Of a stretch of DNA of 64,000 bases, positions 34,249 to 42,253 are shown in pieces; position 1 is the stretch's first letter, and the number at the start of each line of letters is the position of its first letter. The notes below the pieces were generated by a model. That model searched no databases, was not told the origin of the DNA, and saw only the letters and a program-made list of their open reading frames with translations. The position numbers and the translations under genes were made by a program. Origin of the DNA: JAKOWB01 sp038363005 (GTDB taxonomy: Bacteria; Pseudomonadota; Alphaproteobacteria; Kiloniellales; JACOMY01); assembly GCA_038363005.1 (NCBI GenBank), contig JBBQBI010000006.1:1-64000 (forward strand). The letters are read 5' to 3'.

Positions 34249-35196
34249 CTAGTCTGCGGCCAGCACGGCCTTGGCGATCTCGATGTCCTGCACGGCGACG
34301 CCGGTCAGGTCGGCCACGGTGATAGCACGCTGGCTCGGCCGCCCCACCGCCGTGCCGGCGATCACCGCGCCCAGCTCGACGATGCTGGCCTCGGCCAGCA
34401 CACCGGCCTTCAGCGCCTGGTGGATCTCGCCGCGCAGGCGGCACTGCGGGATGGCGTCGGCCACCACGCGCTCGGCCCTGGCCAGGATCTCCACCGCCAG
34501 CTCCTGCTTCTCCTCGGTGTCGGAACCCATCGCCGTGATGTGCGTGCCCGGGCGGATATCGGCGGCGGTCAGCAAGGGTTCGCTGGCCGCGGTGGTGGTG
34601 ACGATCAGATTGGCGCCGGCCGCAACCGCCGCCGGCGAGTCGACGACGCTGGCCGTGAAGCCCGCGGCGGCCAGCTCCGCCACCGCGGCCTCGGCGGCGT
34701 CGCGCCGCCGCGCCCACAGCAGCAGCCGGCGGCAGGGCGTGACCTGGCGCAGCGCCAGCGCCTGCAGGCGCGCCTGCATGCCGGCGCCCAGGATGCCGAT
34801 GGCGGTAACGTCGCGCGGCGCCAGGTGCTTGGCGGCCACGGCGCCAGCCGCAGCGGTGCGCAGGTTGGTCAAGTGGCCTTCGTCCAGCAGCACGGCGCGC
34901 GGCAGGCCGGTGCGGGAATCGAACACCAGCACCAGGCCGGAGTTCGACGGCAGGCCCTTGGCGGCGTTCTGGTAGAAACCGGTCGCCACCTTGACCACGA
35001 AGATCTCGTCGCCCTGGATGTAGCCGTACTTGATGTGGGCATCGCCCGGCGGGTCCTTGAACAGCAGCTCGCCCACCGGCGGCACCACGCTGCGCCCGGC
35101 CGAATAGGCGACGAAGCCGCGCTCCATCGCCGCCACCAGGTCCACCCGGGCCAGGCGGCGCTCGATCTCGTCGCGCCGGATGACGTCACCCTGCAT
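34249..35196 (-). CDS. Ornithine cyclodeaminase/mu-crystallin family protein
   Basis: NAD(P)-dependent family of 315 aa. The Rossmann motif is GILGAGMQARLQ, with the preceding LLDEGHLTNLRTAAAGAVAAKHL and the HIKYGYI strand. Members include ornithine cyclodeaminase, ketimine reductases and EutC of ectoine use. ATG 35196 overlaps the SelA-like stop by 1 nt, and a longer in-frame reading overlaps that gene and is rejected. It probably reduces or cyclises an imino/amino acid made in the operon. Confidence 0.88.
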   Translation of the reverse strand: MQGDVIRRDEIERRLARVDLVAAMERGFVAYSAGRSVVPPVGELLFKDPPGDAHIKYGYIQGDEIFVVKVATGFYQNAAKGLPSNSGLVLVFDSRTGLPRAVLLDEGHLTNLRTAAAGAVAAKHLAPRDVTAIGILGAGMQARLQALALRQVTPCRRLLLWARRRDAAEAAVAELAAAGFTASVVDSPAAVAAGANLIVTTTAASEPLLTAADIRPGTHITAMGSDTEEKQELAVEILARAERVVADAIPQCRLRGEIHQALKAGVLAEASIVELGAVIAGTAVGRPSQRAITVADLTGVAVQDIEIAKAVLAAD

Positions 35197-36662
35197 CAGT
35201 CCCCCACTCCCGCCGCCTCGCAGACGATCTCCATCGAGGTCACCAGCGCCTTGGCCGCCAGCCAGGCGCGCTCCTCGATCAGCTGCCCATCGGCGTCGAG
35301 CGTGCCCAGGCCGGGGGTGATGAACATGTTGCCGGAATAGACCGTGGCCGGCGAGACACCCATCTCCTCGTTGGCGATGACGATGGGATTGGTGTCGGAG
35401 AAGAAGTCCTCCAGCGTCGAGATCGGGATGCCGAAGGTGCGGTCCTTCCAGGTCATCTCGTAGTTCAGCTCGCTGCCGCCCCAGGCATAGGACTTGGTCA
35501 GGCGGATGTCGCTGGCCATCCCCTTGTGGCGGAAGTCCTTCAAGCACTCCTGCAGGATGGCGTGGAAGCGGTCGATCGGCTCGGTGACATAGTGCGGCCG
35601 GTCCTTCAGGACCCGCAGATAGGCGATCAGGCTGATCAGCGCGTCGCGCCCGGGATCGGCGAAGGCATAGAGCGCCTTGCCGTGCGACACCTGCCCGCCG
35701 GTGCGCTGGCCGGCCACGCCGGCGGCGCGGCGCAGCGGCAGCATGGCTTCTTCGCGCCCTACCAGCAGGCCGCAGACCATGGCCCGACCGGCCTTGTCCA
35801 TCGACCAGGCCATGTAGGTGGCCTCGACATCGGCCGGGCCGTAGCCCAGCACCGGCAGGCCGCCGCCGCAGTCGATGAAGTGCGGCAGGTCGAAGTCCTG
35901 CGCGACGCGGCTGGTCTCCTGCAGCATGGCCGGCGCGCCGGCGGCGTTCTTCTGGTGGTGGCCATAGCCCGGCGTGTCGTAGCCGATCGACTGGAAGCCG
36001 GTCAGCATGGCGGCGTGGCGCTCGCCCAGCTGGCGGAAGCGGCGCATCGAGGCCTCGACCTCGACGTCATAGAGCATCGGCGCGATGGAGGAACGGATGC
36101 CGTGCACCTCGTAGCGGCCGCCGACGAACTTGGCGTAGAGCGTGTCGAGGTTCACCAGGCTCTTGCCCTCGACCGCCAGCTCGCCGGCCGAGACGCTGCG
36201 GTCGGCGGTCAGGCCCTTGTACAGCGGCGGGAAAGGCCGGCCATAGGCACCGAGGTACTCATAGTCCTCGTTGAAGGGCATCATCACGCGGGCGCGATAG
36301 GCATCGCCCTTGCGCAGCGTCGGCGGCGCGAAGGCGACCTCGTTGACCAGCCGCAGCACCGACTCGCAGGAATTCAGCGCCAGGCCGTCCCATTCGTCGC
36401 CGTAGATCTCCTTCACCAGGCAGCGCAGCTCCTCTTGGTAATGCGCCACCGGCTGGATGCGGCCGCGGTTCGACTGCACGATGGGGTCGAGCACGAAGGA
36501 GGGCAGCACGCCGGGGCAGGAGGAGGCGCCGGGGTAAAGCCCGATCTCGTCCTTCATCTTGTCGAGGCCCAGCTTGGCGCCGGCGGCTCGCGCCTGGGCG
36601 CGCACCTGCGGCAGTTTCTCGAAAAGCTGCTGGTAGAACTGGTAGCGGAAGCGCGCGGCCAT
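35196..36662 (-). CDS. SelA-like fold-type I PLP-dependent protein of unknown function
   Basis: A 487-aa protein not recognised as a named family. The middle resembles SelA-type PLP enzymes: HFIDCGGGLPVLG supplies Asp264 for the pyridine nitrogen, and AWSMDKAGRAMVCGLLVGRE places a candidate Schiff-base Lys290 ahead of the typical GllvGR strand. The N-terminal half contains NSCESVLRLVNEVAF, which could be the cofactor phosphate region. ATG 36662 is chosen (AAGGCGA upstream); a TTG 20 codons earlier adds an unconserved-looking tail. Coupled to the cyclodeaminase gene. Function is inferred only as PLP chemistry on an amino-acid-like compound. Confidence 0.7.
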   Translation of the reverse strand: MAARFRYQFYQQLFEKLPQVRAQARAAGAKLGLDKMKDEIGLYPGASSCPGVLPSFVLDPIVQSNRGRIQPVAHYQEELRCLVKEIYGDEWDGLALNSCESVLRLVNEVAFAPPTLRKGDAYRARVMMPFNEDYEYLGAYGRPFPPLYKGLTADRSVSAGELAVEGKSLVNLDTLYAKFVGGRYEVHGIRSSIAPMLYDVEVEASMRRFRQLGERHAAMLTGFQSIGYDTPGYGHHQKNAAGAPAMLQETSRVAQDFDLPHFIDCGGGLPVLGYGPADVEATYMAWSMDKAGRAMVCGLLVGREEAMLPLRRAAGVAGQRTGGQVSHGKALYAFADPGRDALISLIAYLRVLKDRPHYVTEPIDRFHAILQECLKDFRHKGMASDIRLTKSYAWGGSELNYEMTWKDRTFGIPISTLEDFFSDTNPIVIANEEMGVSPATVYSGNMFITPGLGTLDADGQLIEERAWLAAKALVTSMEIVCEAAGVGD

Positions 36663-36740
36663 GGTCTGGTTCGCCTTGCAATCAGGACGGCGGCAGTCTG
36701 CGACGGCCGGGCCCGCCATCAACGCCCGGCCGATCCAGGT

Positions 36741-37454
36741 TCACTTCGAAGGTCCGCGGGCTAAGCGCGGCCCGCGCAGCTCCGGCGATAGGCGGTGCTC
36801 CAGCCGCTTCACGCCCCAGCTCACCAGCAACACCAGCAGGAAATAGAGGACGCCGGCCGCCAGCAGCGGCGTGAAGGGGTCATAGGTGCGGCTGTAGATC
36901 TGCTGCGCCACGCCCATCAGGTCGACCACGGTGACCAGGCTGGCGACCGCCGTGCCCTTGATGACGAAGACGATCTCGTTGCCGTAGTTGTGCAGCGCCA
37001 GGCGGGCGACGTGCGGCAGGATGATGCGGCGATACAGCAGCCAAGGCGGGAAGCCGGCGGCCAGCCCGGCCTCGCGCTCGCCCACCGGCACGGCGCGCAG
37101 CGCGTTGGCCAGGATCTCGGCGACATAGGCGGCGGAGTTCAGCGAGAAGGCGACCACGGCGCAGGTGAAGCCGTCCGCCACCAGCACCCAGAACCAGGAC
37201 TCGCGGATCCAGGCGATCTGCGGCACGCCATAGTACAGCATGAAGAGCAGCGCCAGCACCGGCGGGCCGCGGAACAGGAAGACGAAGCCGACTGCCAGCC
37301 AGCGCAGCGCCGGCGAGCGATGATTGCGCATCAACGCCACCGGCAGTGCCAGCGCCATGCCGATCAGCAGTGTCAGGACGGTCAGCTCCAGCGTGACCGC
37401 GAGGCCTTCCAGCAGCGCCGGCAGCTCGCCCCACAGGCGGTCGAGCTCCATCAT
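36741..37454 (-). CDS. Polar amino-acid ABC transporter permease (HisM-like)
   Basis: Inner-membrane permease of 237 aa with about five helices. The His/Glu/Gln/Arg/opine family EAA-like loop shows as EREAGLAAGFPPWLLYRRIILPHVARLALHNYGNE. ATG 37454 overlaps the previous permease stop by 4 nt; the first two codons are both Met. It works with the permease upstream and the binding protein at 38342. No ATPase gene was found in the cluster. Confidence 0.9.
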   Translation of the reverse strand: MMELDRLWGELPALLEGLAVTLELTVLTLLIGMALALPVALMRNHRSPALRWLAVGFVFLFRGPPVLALLFMLYYGVPQIAWIRESWFWVLVADGFTCAVVAFSLNSAAYVAEILANALRAVPVGEREAGLAAGFPPWLLYRRIILPHVARLALHNYGNEIVFVIKGTAVASLVTVVDLMGVAQQIYSRTYDPFTPLLAAGVLYFLLVLLVSWGVKRLEHRLSPELRGPRLARGPSK

Positions 37455-38170
37455 GGCCGCCCCCCCGCGATCGGCGCGATGTGGCGGAACAGCCGGTCGC
37501 CATAGCGCCGCTGGAACCACAGTGTCAGCGCCGAGATCACCAGGTAGACCGCCAGGATCACCAGGAAGAAGGCGAAGTAGCGCTTGGTGTTCTGCCCCGC
37601 GGTGTCGGCTGCGCGCACGAAGTCCTGCAGGCCGATGGCGGACAGCAGCGGCGTGGCCTTCAGCACGTTGAGCCAGAGGTTCACCAAACCGGCGAAGGCA
37701 TAGCGCAGCGCCAGCGGCAGCGTGACCTTGACCGCCACCTGCCAGCGCCGGAGACCCAGCGAGCGGGCCGCCATCACCAGCTCGCGCGGCACCGCCAGCA
37801 GCGCGCCGCGGAACACCTGCCCGGCATAGGCGCCCTGGATCAGCGCCAGCGCCACGGTGCCGGCCAGGAAGGGACTGATGTCGATGCGCCCGATGCCCAG
37901 CGGCTTCAGCGCCCAGCGCAGCGCCAGCGCGCCGCCGTAATAGAACAGGAAGATGATCAGCAGCTCCGGCACCGAGCGGAAGACCAGGCCATAGCCCTGC
38001 GCCAGCCAGCGCAGCGGCCGCTGCCGCGACAGCTCGGCGAAGGCGGACAGCAGCCCGATGCCGGCGCCCAGCAGATAGCTGGCGATCGCCACCTCGAAGG
38101 TGATCAGCAGCCCGCGCGCCAGCTCGTCGCCCCAGCCGCTGCCCCAGGCAAAGAGATCAAGGTCGCTCAT
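37451..38170 (-). CDS. Polar amino-acid ABC transporter permease (HisQ-like)
   Basis: A 239-aa permease with about five helices. The family loop is ELVMAARSLGLRRWQVAVKVTLPLALRYAFAGL, and the EEL-type start WGDELARGLLITFEVAIASYLLG is typical. ATG 38170 lies next to the palindromic repeat, so the longer in-frame start, which would run through that repeat, is rejected. The repeat separates it from the binding-protein gene. Confidence 0.9.
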   Translation of the reverse strand: MSDLDLFAWGSGWGDELARGLLITFEVAIASYLLGAGIGLLSAFAELSRQRPLRWLAQGYGLVFRSVPELLIIFLFYYGGALALRWALKPLGIGRIDISPFLAGTVALALIQGAYAGQVFRGALLAVPRELVMAARSLGLRRWQVAVKVTLPLALRYAFAGLVNLWLNVLKATPLLSAIGLQDFVRAADTAGQNTKRYFAFFLVILAVYLVISALTLWFQRRYGDRLFRHIAPIAGGRP

Positions 38171-38184
38171 GATCGGTGCTTCTC

Positions 38185-38328
38185 CCCTCTCCCCCTGCGG
38201 GAGAGGGTGGCGCACGAGCGAAGCGAAGTGAGCCGGGTGAGGGGGGTCGGTGCGATTGGTTGGGCGCGCACCGACCGACCCCCCTCACCCGGCGGCTGCG
38301 CCGCCACCCTCTCCCGCAAGGGGAGAGG
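38185..38328. repeat. Palindromic intergenic repeat (REP-like), class 2
   Basis: Starts with a perfect 9-bp hairpin (CCCTCTCCC-N5-GGGAGAGGG, 38185-38207). It continues with 19-bp perfect arms at 38232-38250 and 38275-38293, and ends with a second CCCTCTCCC-type hairpin at about 38307-38328. It lies between binding-protein and permease genes and may attenuate transcription to favour the upstream product. The same 9-bp hairpin recurs at 51857-51877. Confidence 0.85.
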
Positions 38329-38341
38329 GCGGCAGACTAGC

Positions 38342-39127
38342 CTACTTCCACAAGCTGTCGGCGCGGATGTTGACCGCGAAGTACTTGGCCTGCAGCGCAT
38401 CGAAGGTGCCGTCGGCATAGACCTGGCGGATCCCCTCGTTCAGCTTCGCCAGCAGCGCGTCGCTGCCCTTGCGCAGCATGGCGCCGGCACCCTCGCCCAG
38501 CGCCGGGTCGAAAAAGTCGGGGCCATAGAATTCATAGCCGGCGCCCTCGGGGCTGGACAGGAACTCGCTGGCCACCAGGGCCTCGGTGAAGCCCAGCTCG
38601 ATACGCCCGGCGATCAGGTCGGCGGTGATCTGGTCGATCTTCTCGTAGGGCACCGCCACCACGTCGGGGAAGTGCGCCCGCAGGTACTGGTCCTGCACCG
38701 AGCCACCGTAGACGCCGACCTTCTTGCCCTTCAGGCCGGCGGCGGAGACGTCCACCATCATGGACTTCTTGCCGAAGAACTTGGTCGGCGAATTGTAGTA
38801 GGGCAGCGAGAAGTCAAAGCTGGCCTGGCGCTCGGCGGTGATCGACATGGAGGAGAAGATGGCGTCGTACTTCTCCGCCACCAGCGCGGCGATGATGCCG
38901 TCGAAGTCCTGCGCCACCCATTCGCAGTCCAGCTTGGCGGCGGCGCAGACCGCATTGCCCAGGTCGATCTCGAAGCCGGTGACGCGGCCGTCCGCCTCGG
39001 TCTTGCTGAAGGGCGGGAACGAGGCCTCGCTGGCCAGCAGCACCTTGTCCGCCCGCGCGCCGGCCACCGGCGCCAGGGCCACCACTGCGGCCAGTATCAG
39101 CCCCCGCGCAACGATCCCCTTGATCAT
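38342..39127 (-). CDS. Amino-acid ABC transporter periplasmic binding protein
   Basis: SBP_bac_3 protein of 261 aa with a signal peptide (cleavage near AGARA-DK). Family blocks are SEASFPPFSKTEADGRVTGFEIDLGNAVCAAAKL, the FDGIIAALVAEKYDAIFSSMSIT strand and the GKKVGVYGGSVQDQYL hinge. ACAGGAGG lies upstream of ATG 39127. It delivers a polar or cationic amino acid or derivative to the permeases downstream. The ligand cannot be named. Confidence 0.92.
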   Translation of the reverse strand: MIKGIVARGLILAAVVALAPVAGARADKVLLASEASFPPFSKTEADGRVTGFEIDLGNAVCAAAKLDCEWVAQDFDGIIAALVAEKYDAIFSSMSITAERQASFDFSLPYYNSPTKFFGKKSMMVDVSAAGLKGKKVGVYGGSVQDQYLRAHFPDVVAVPYEKIDQITADLIAGRIELGFTEALVASEFLSSPEGAGYEFYGPDFFDPALGEGAGAMLRKGSDALLAKLNEGIRQVYADGTFDALQAKYFAVNIRADSLWK

Positions 39128-39248
39128 GCCTGCCTCCTGTTGGATGGGTTTTCCCGTTGTGCCGATTTGAGCAAAGCACCGTCGCCGCTTGCATCGCGAT
39201 TCTCGGAAGTCTGGTTCGACCTGCGCAGGTGCTGACCGGTCGCGCCCA

Positions 39249-40262
39249 TCAGGCCGCCTCGGCGATGAAGACCAGGGTACCGCCGGCCGCCACCCGCCCG
39301 CTGGCGGCGATGGCCACCACCGTGCCATCGCAGGTCGCCTGCACCGGGTGCAGCGGAAAGCCCGGCTCCTCCAGCCGGCAGACGGCGCCCAGCGCCTCGC
39401 CCTGGCGCACCGCGGCGCCCAGCCGGCAACGCGGCGCGAACAGCCCGGCCACGGCGCTGGCTACATAGTTCCGCGGCCGTGACAGGGTGAGCAGGCGCGA
39501 GCGGCTTGGCCCCGGCGCCGGCCCGGCCAGCAGCCCGACATGGCGCAGCAGGTTGAGCGCCGCCCGCCGAGCGGTGTCCACCGAGTCCGGCGTCAGCCGC
39601 CCGCCGCCGCCCAGTTCGGAGGAAAAGCAGCGCTTGCCAAGGGCGCGGGCGGCGCCCTCGATGGTGCCGCTGTGCGGCATGCCCTCGCCGCCGTCCTCGT
39701 CGAACACGATGGCGAAGGGCGCGTCCATCGCCAGCAGCGCCGCCACATCGGCGTCGCTGGCGGTGCTGCCAAGGCGCCCTTGCAGGTTGCTGGACAGCAC
39801 AAACTCGTGCTCGGACCCGCCGGAATGGATGTCCAGCAGGATGTCGCAGGGCTGGATCGCCTTGTCCCACAGGAAGCGGGCGATGGCGGCGCTGGGCCCC
39901 TCGGCCCCGGTCGGCGGGAAGACCCGGTTGAGGTCGGCGCCGTCCAGCGGCGAGGTGCGGCGCCCGGCCAGGGCCGCCGGCCGGTTCACCGTCGGCACCA
40001 GGATCAGGCGGCCGGCGACCTGCTCCGCCGCCAGCTCCCGGCACAGCGCGGCCACAGTCCACTGCCCCTCGTACTCGTCGCCATGCGTGCCGCCGCAGAC
40101 CAGCACGGTCGGCCCGGCGCCCTGCCCCAGCGCCATCACCGGTAGTTCCAGGCGGGCATCCTGCCCCTCGTGGCGGTAGTCGATGGTGACCAGGGCGCGC
40201 TGCACCGGCCCGGCGAAGGGGTCGAAGGCTGCGGCCGCGACCGGCCGCCAGGCGTCGCTCAT
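39249..40262 (-). CDS. Succinylglutamate desuccinylase/aspartoacylase family deacylase (DoeB/EutE-like)
   Basis: Zinc carboxypeptidase-like deacylase of 337 aa. Metal ligands are His60 and Glu63 (GGTHGDEYEG) and His146 (DIHSGG); the catalytic Glu216 is in SSELGGGG. RRTSPLDGADLNRVFPP and the C-terminal barrel-sandwich (PVQATCDGTVVAIAASGRV) match the DoeB/EutE branch that removes acetyl from N-acetyl-diaminobutyrate in ectoine breakdown. The partner ectoine hydrolase (M24 peptidase) is absent here, so the substrate may be another N-acyl amino acid. Divergent from a LysR gene. Confidence 0.85.
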   Translation of the reverse strand: MSDAWRPVAAAAFDPFAGPVQRALVTIDYRHEGQDARLELPVMALGQGAGPTVLVCGGTHGDEYEGQWTVAALCRELAAEQVAGRLILVPTVNRPAALAGRRTSPLDGADLNRVFPPTGAEGPSAAIARFLWDKAIQPCDILLDIHSGGSEHEFVLSSNLQGRLGSTASDADVAALLAMDAPFAIVFDEDGGEGMPHSGTIEGAARALGKRCFSSELGGGGRLTPDSVDTARRAALNLLRHVGLLAGPAPGPSRSRLLTLSRPRNYVASAVAGLFAPRCRLGAAVRQGEALGAVCRLEEPGFPLHPVQATCDGTVVAIAASGRVAAGGTLVFIAEAA

Positions 40263-40362
40263 GCTTCCAGCTCCCACTATCCTGTTGCATCGCAGCAAGC
40301 GGCGGGCCAGCGTTCCATACCCGTGGGCGAAAGCGCACTTCGGACGGCGGGAAGGTCAAGCC

Positions 40363-41280
40363 ATGATCGGCAAGGTAAGCGACATCGACCTCAGGCTGCT
40401 GCGCGTCTTCGTCGCCATCGTGGAATCCGGCGGCTTCTCGCTCGCCACGGCACGGCTGAACGTGTCGGAATCCACCATCTCTTCGCATATGGGCGACCTG
40501 GAGAAACGGCTGGGCGTGCGGCTGTGCGAGCGCGGCCGCGCCGGCTTCCGCCTGACCGCCGACGGCGAGCAGGTTTACGAGGCGGCGGTGGCGCTGCTGG
40601 AACGCCTGGACGACTTCCGCGACCGCCTGGCCAGCCTGACCCAGCATCCCGGCGGCACGCTGCGGGTCGGCGTGGCCGACGGCATCTATGGCAGCGATGC
40701 GCTGCCGATCGTGCACTGGCTGGGCCGCATGGCGGCAGAGGCGCCGGAGATCAACCTCGACCTGCAGTGCCTGGAGCCGCGCGCGCTGGAGCGCAAGGTG
40801 AACGACGAGGAGCTGCACCTGGCGCTGGGGCCGGAGCACCGGCGCATCGCCGGCCTGGACTACCTGCCGCTGGCGCCAGAGACCAACCTGCTCTATTGCG
40901 CCCAGGGACACCCGCTGTTCCCCCGCGACGACGCCGGCATCAGCCGCGCCGAACTGCAGCAGGCCGGGCTGATCTCGCGCGGCTATCTGGAATCCTTCGA
41001 CGCCGATTTCTTCGATGCCGAGGCGCACCGCGCCACGGTGCATCACATCGAGGCGGCGTTGCTGCTGATCGCCACCGGGCGCTTCGTCGGCTTCCTGCCA
41101 GTGCACGTGGCGGCACCGCAGGTGGCGGCCGGCCAGCTGCGCGCGCTGAAGCCGGAGCAGATTCGCCTGGTGGTGCCCTTCTCGATGATCACCAAGCGTG
41201 CGCGGACCAACGATCCGCGCGTGTCGCGCTTCCGCAAGCTGATCGAGGGTGACCTGACGCCGCGCCGCCGCGCCGGATAG
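40363..41280 (+). CDS. LysR family transcriptional regulator
   Basis: A 305-aa regulator with the N-terminal helix-turn-helix LLRVFVAIVESGGFSLATARLNVSESTISSHMGDLEKRLGVRLC and an effector domain from about residue 95. ATG 40363 follows GGGAAGG by 7 nt; longer readings overlap the divergent gene. It is 100 nt from the deacylase gene and probably controls the deacylase/ABC/PLP block leftward. Confidence 0.92.
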   Translation: MIGKVSDIDLRLLRVFVAIVESGGFSLATARLNVSESTISSHMGDLEKRLGVRLCERGRAGFRLTADGEQVYEAAVALLERLDDFRDRLASLTQHPGGTLRVGVADGIYGSDALPIVHWLGRMAAEAPEINLDLQCLEPRALERKVNDEELHLALGPEHRRIAGLDYLPLAPETNLLYCAQGHPLFPRDDAGISRAELQQAGLISRGYLESFDADFFDAEAHRATVHHIEAALLLIATGRFVGFLPVHVAAPQVAAGQLRALKPEQIRLVVPFSMITKRARTNDPRVSRFRKLIEGDLTPRRRAG

Positions 41281-41295
41281 GAACCGCACCGGGAC

Positions 41296-41335
41296 AGGCC
41301 GCGCTCTGGCGCTTCGGAGGGACCGAGCGCGACCT
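41296..41335. terminator. Possible hairpin terminator after the LysR gene
   Basis: Imperfect stem AGGcCGCGCTC ... GAGCGCGaCCT (10 pairs, one mismatch) starts 16 nt after the stop codon. There is no T-tract. The assignment is tentative. Confidence 0.35.
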
Positions 41336-41445
41336 GCCCGCTGCAGCGGTGGAGCTGGCGAGAACCCTTGCCGACCGTGCCGGTCTTGGCTTGCCGTCCA
41401 CCCGATAAGCTGTCGGCCGGGGGGTGTCCGGCCGTTCAGCGAGGC

Positions 41446-41763
41446 CTAGTGCCGGCCGGCCTTGCCGTCCTGCTGGCCACCCTGGCTAGACATGCCGCCC
41501 GGCTTGTCGGCCTTGGCGTGGTTGCCCTCGACGCCGCCCTTCACCGCCGGCTTGGCCGGCTGGGCGCTCTTGTTGGCGTCGCCGTGCGACGGCATTTCGC
41601 CACGGCTGCTCAGCTGCTGCTTGCCGTCGGCACCCTTGGGCGCGCCGGCCGGATTCTTCTGCGCTGTCGTCTGCCCGCCAGGCTGGCCGGGCTGCGTGCC
41701 GGAACGATGATCCTTGGCCTGACCCTGGTTCTGGCCGGGGTTCGTGGTGTGCTTATCAACCAT
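41446..41763 (-). CDS. Small hydrophilic low-complexity protein
   Basis: A 105-aa protein of unknown function, rich in Gly, Gln, Lys, Pro and Asn with almost no hydrophobic core, so probably disordered. ATG 41763 has GGAG 6 nt upstream; the preceding in-frame ATG at 41781 lacks a site. Composition recalls bacterial stress-induced hydrophilic proteins but no family motif was seen. It is a single gene upstream of no partner, about 95 nt from the receiver gene on the same strand. Reality of the gene is supported by the start site and biased composition only. Confidence 0.55.
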   Translation of the reverse strand: MVDKHTTNPGQNQGQAKDHRSGTQPGQPGGQTTAQKNPAGAPKGADGKQQLSSRGEMPSHGDANKSAQPAKPAVKGGVEGNHAKADKPGGMSSQGGQQDGKAGRH

Positions 41764-41857
41764 GGGATGCTCCATCTGCATAGGGCCCGAACCATTCGGA
41801 CCTGCAGAGAGAACGGCTCATTAAATCAAGGTGTTCCGGGTTCCCGCAAAGATCGCG

Positions 41858-42253
41858 TTATGGGGGGCTGGCGGTGTCCGGAAACGCGGCGCTGTGCGGC
41901 AACAATGTGGACAGGGCCTCCAGCAGTTCACTAGGTCGGAACGGCTTGGCCAGCAGTGTGCGCGCCCGGTGCGGCGCCGGCAGTACGGCCGCGGTGTTGC
42001 CGCTGATGAAAAGATAGGGCACCGCGGCGGCCTGCAGCGCATCGGCCAGCGGGAAGACCGGGCCGCCACGCAGCGTGATGTCCAGCACGGCGGCCGTGGG
42101 CACCCTTTGAAACAGCAGAGCAAGTCCGACCGCGGCGGTCGCGACCGGACCCAGGATGCCGAATCCCGCGGACTCCAGTAAGGACACGATCATCATCCCG
42201 ACCATCGGCTCGTCTTCGGCAACCAGGATCACCTGGCTCGAGGTGGCGATCAT
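41858..42253 (-). CDS. Stand-alone response regulator receiver domain
   Basis: A single CheY-like domain of 131 aa. The acidic pocket is Glu13/Asp14, the phospho-acceptor is Asp58 (VLDITLRGG), the switch Ser84 (SGN) and Lys103 (LAKPF). There is no output domain. ATG 42253 overlaps the hybrid kinase stop by 4 nt, so it is very likely the phosphorylation target of that kinase. Such CheY-like partners are common with HWE kinases in alphaproteobacteria. Confidence 0.9.
   Translation of the reverse strand: MIATSSQVILVAEDEPMVGMMIVSLLESAGFGILGPVATAAVGLALLFQRVPTAAVLDITLRGGPVFPLADALQAAAVPYLFISGNTAAVLPAPHRARTLLAKPFRPSELLEALSTLLPHSAAFPDTASPP

Noticed and set aside
39249..40262. Part of a full ectoine degradation cluster (doe/eut)
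   Set aside because: No ectoine hydrolase (M24 peptidase) or EutA/EutB genes are found near it.
41446..41763. KGG-repeat stress-induced protein
   Set aside because: Composition is similar but the KGG/GG-E repeat pattern is not present.
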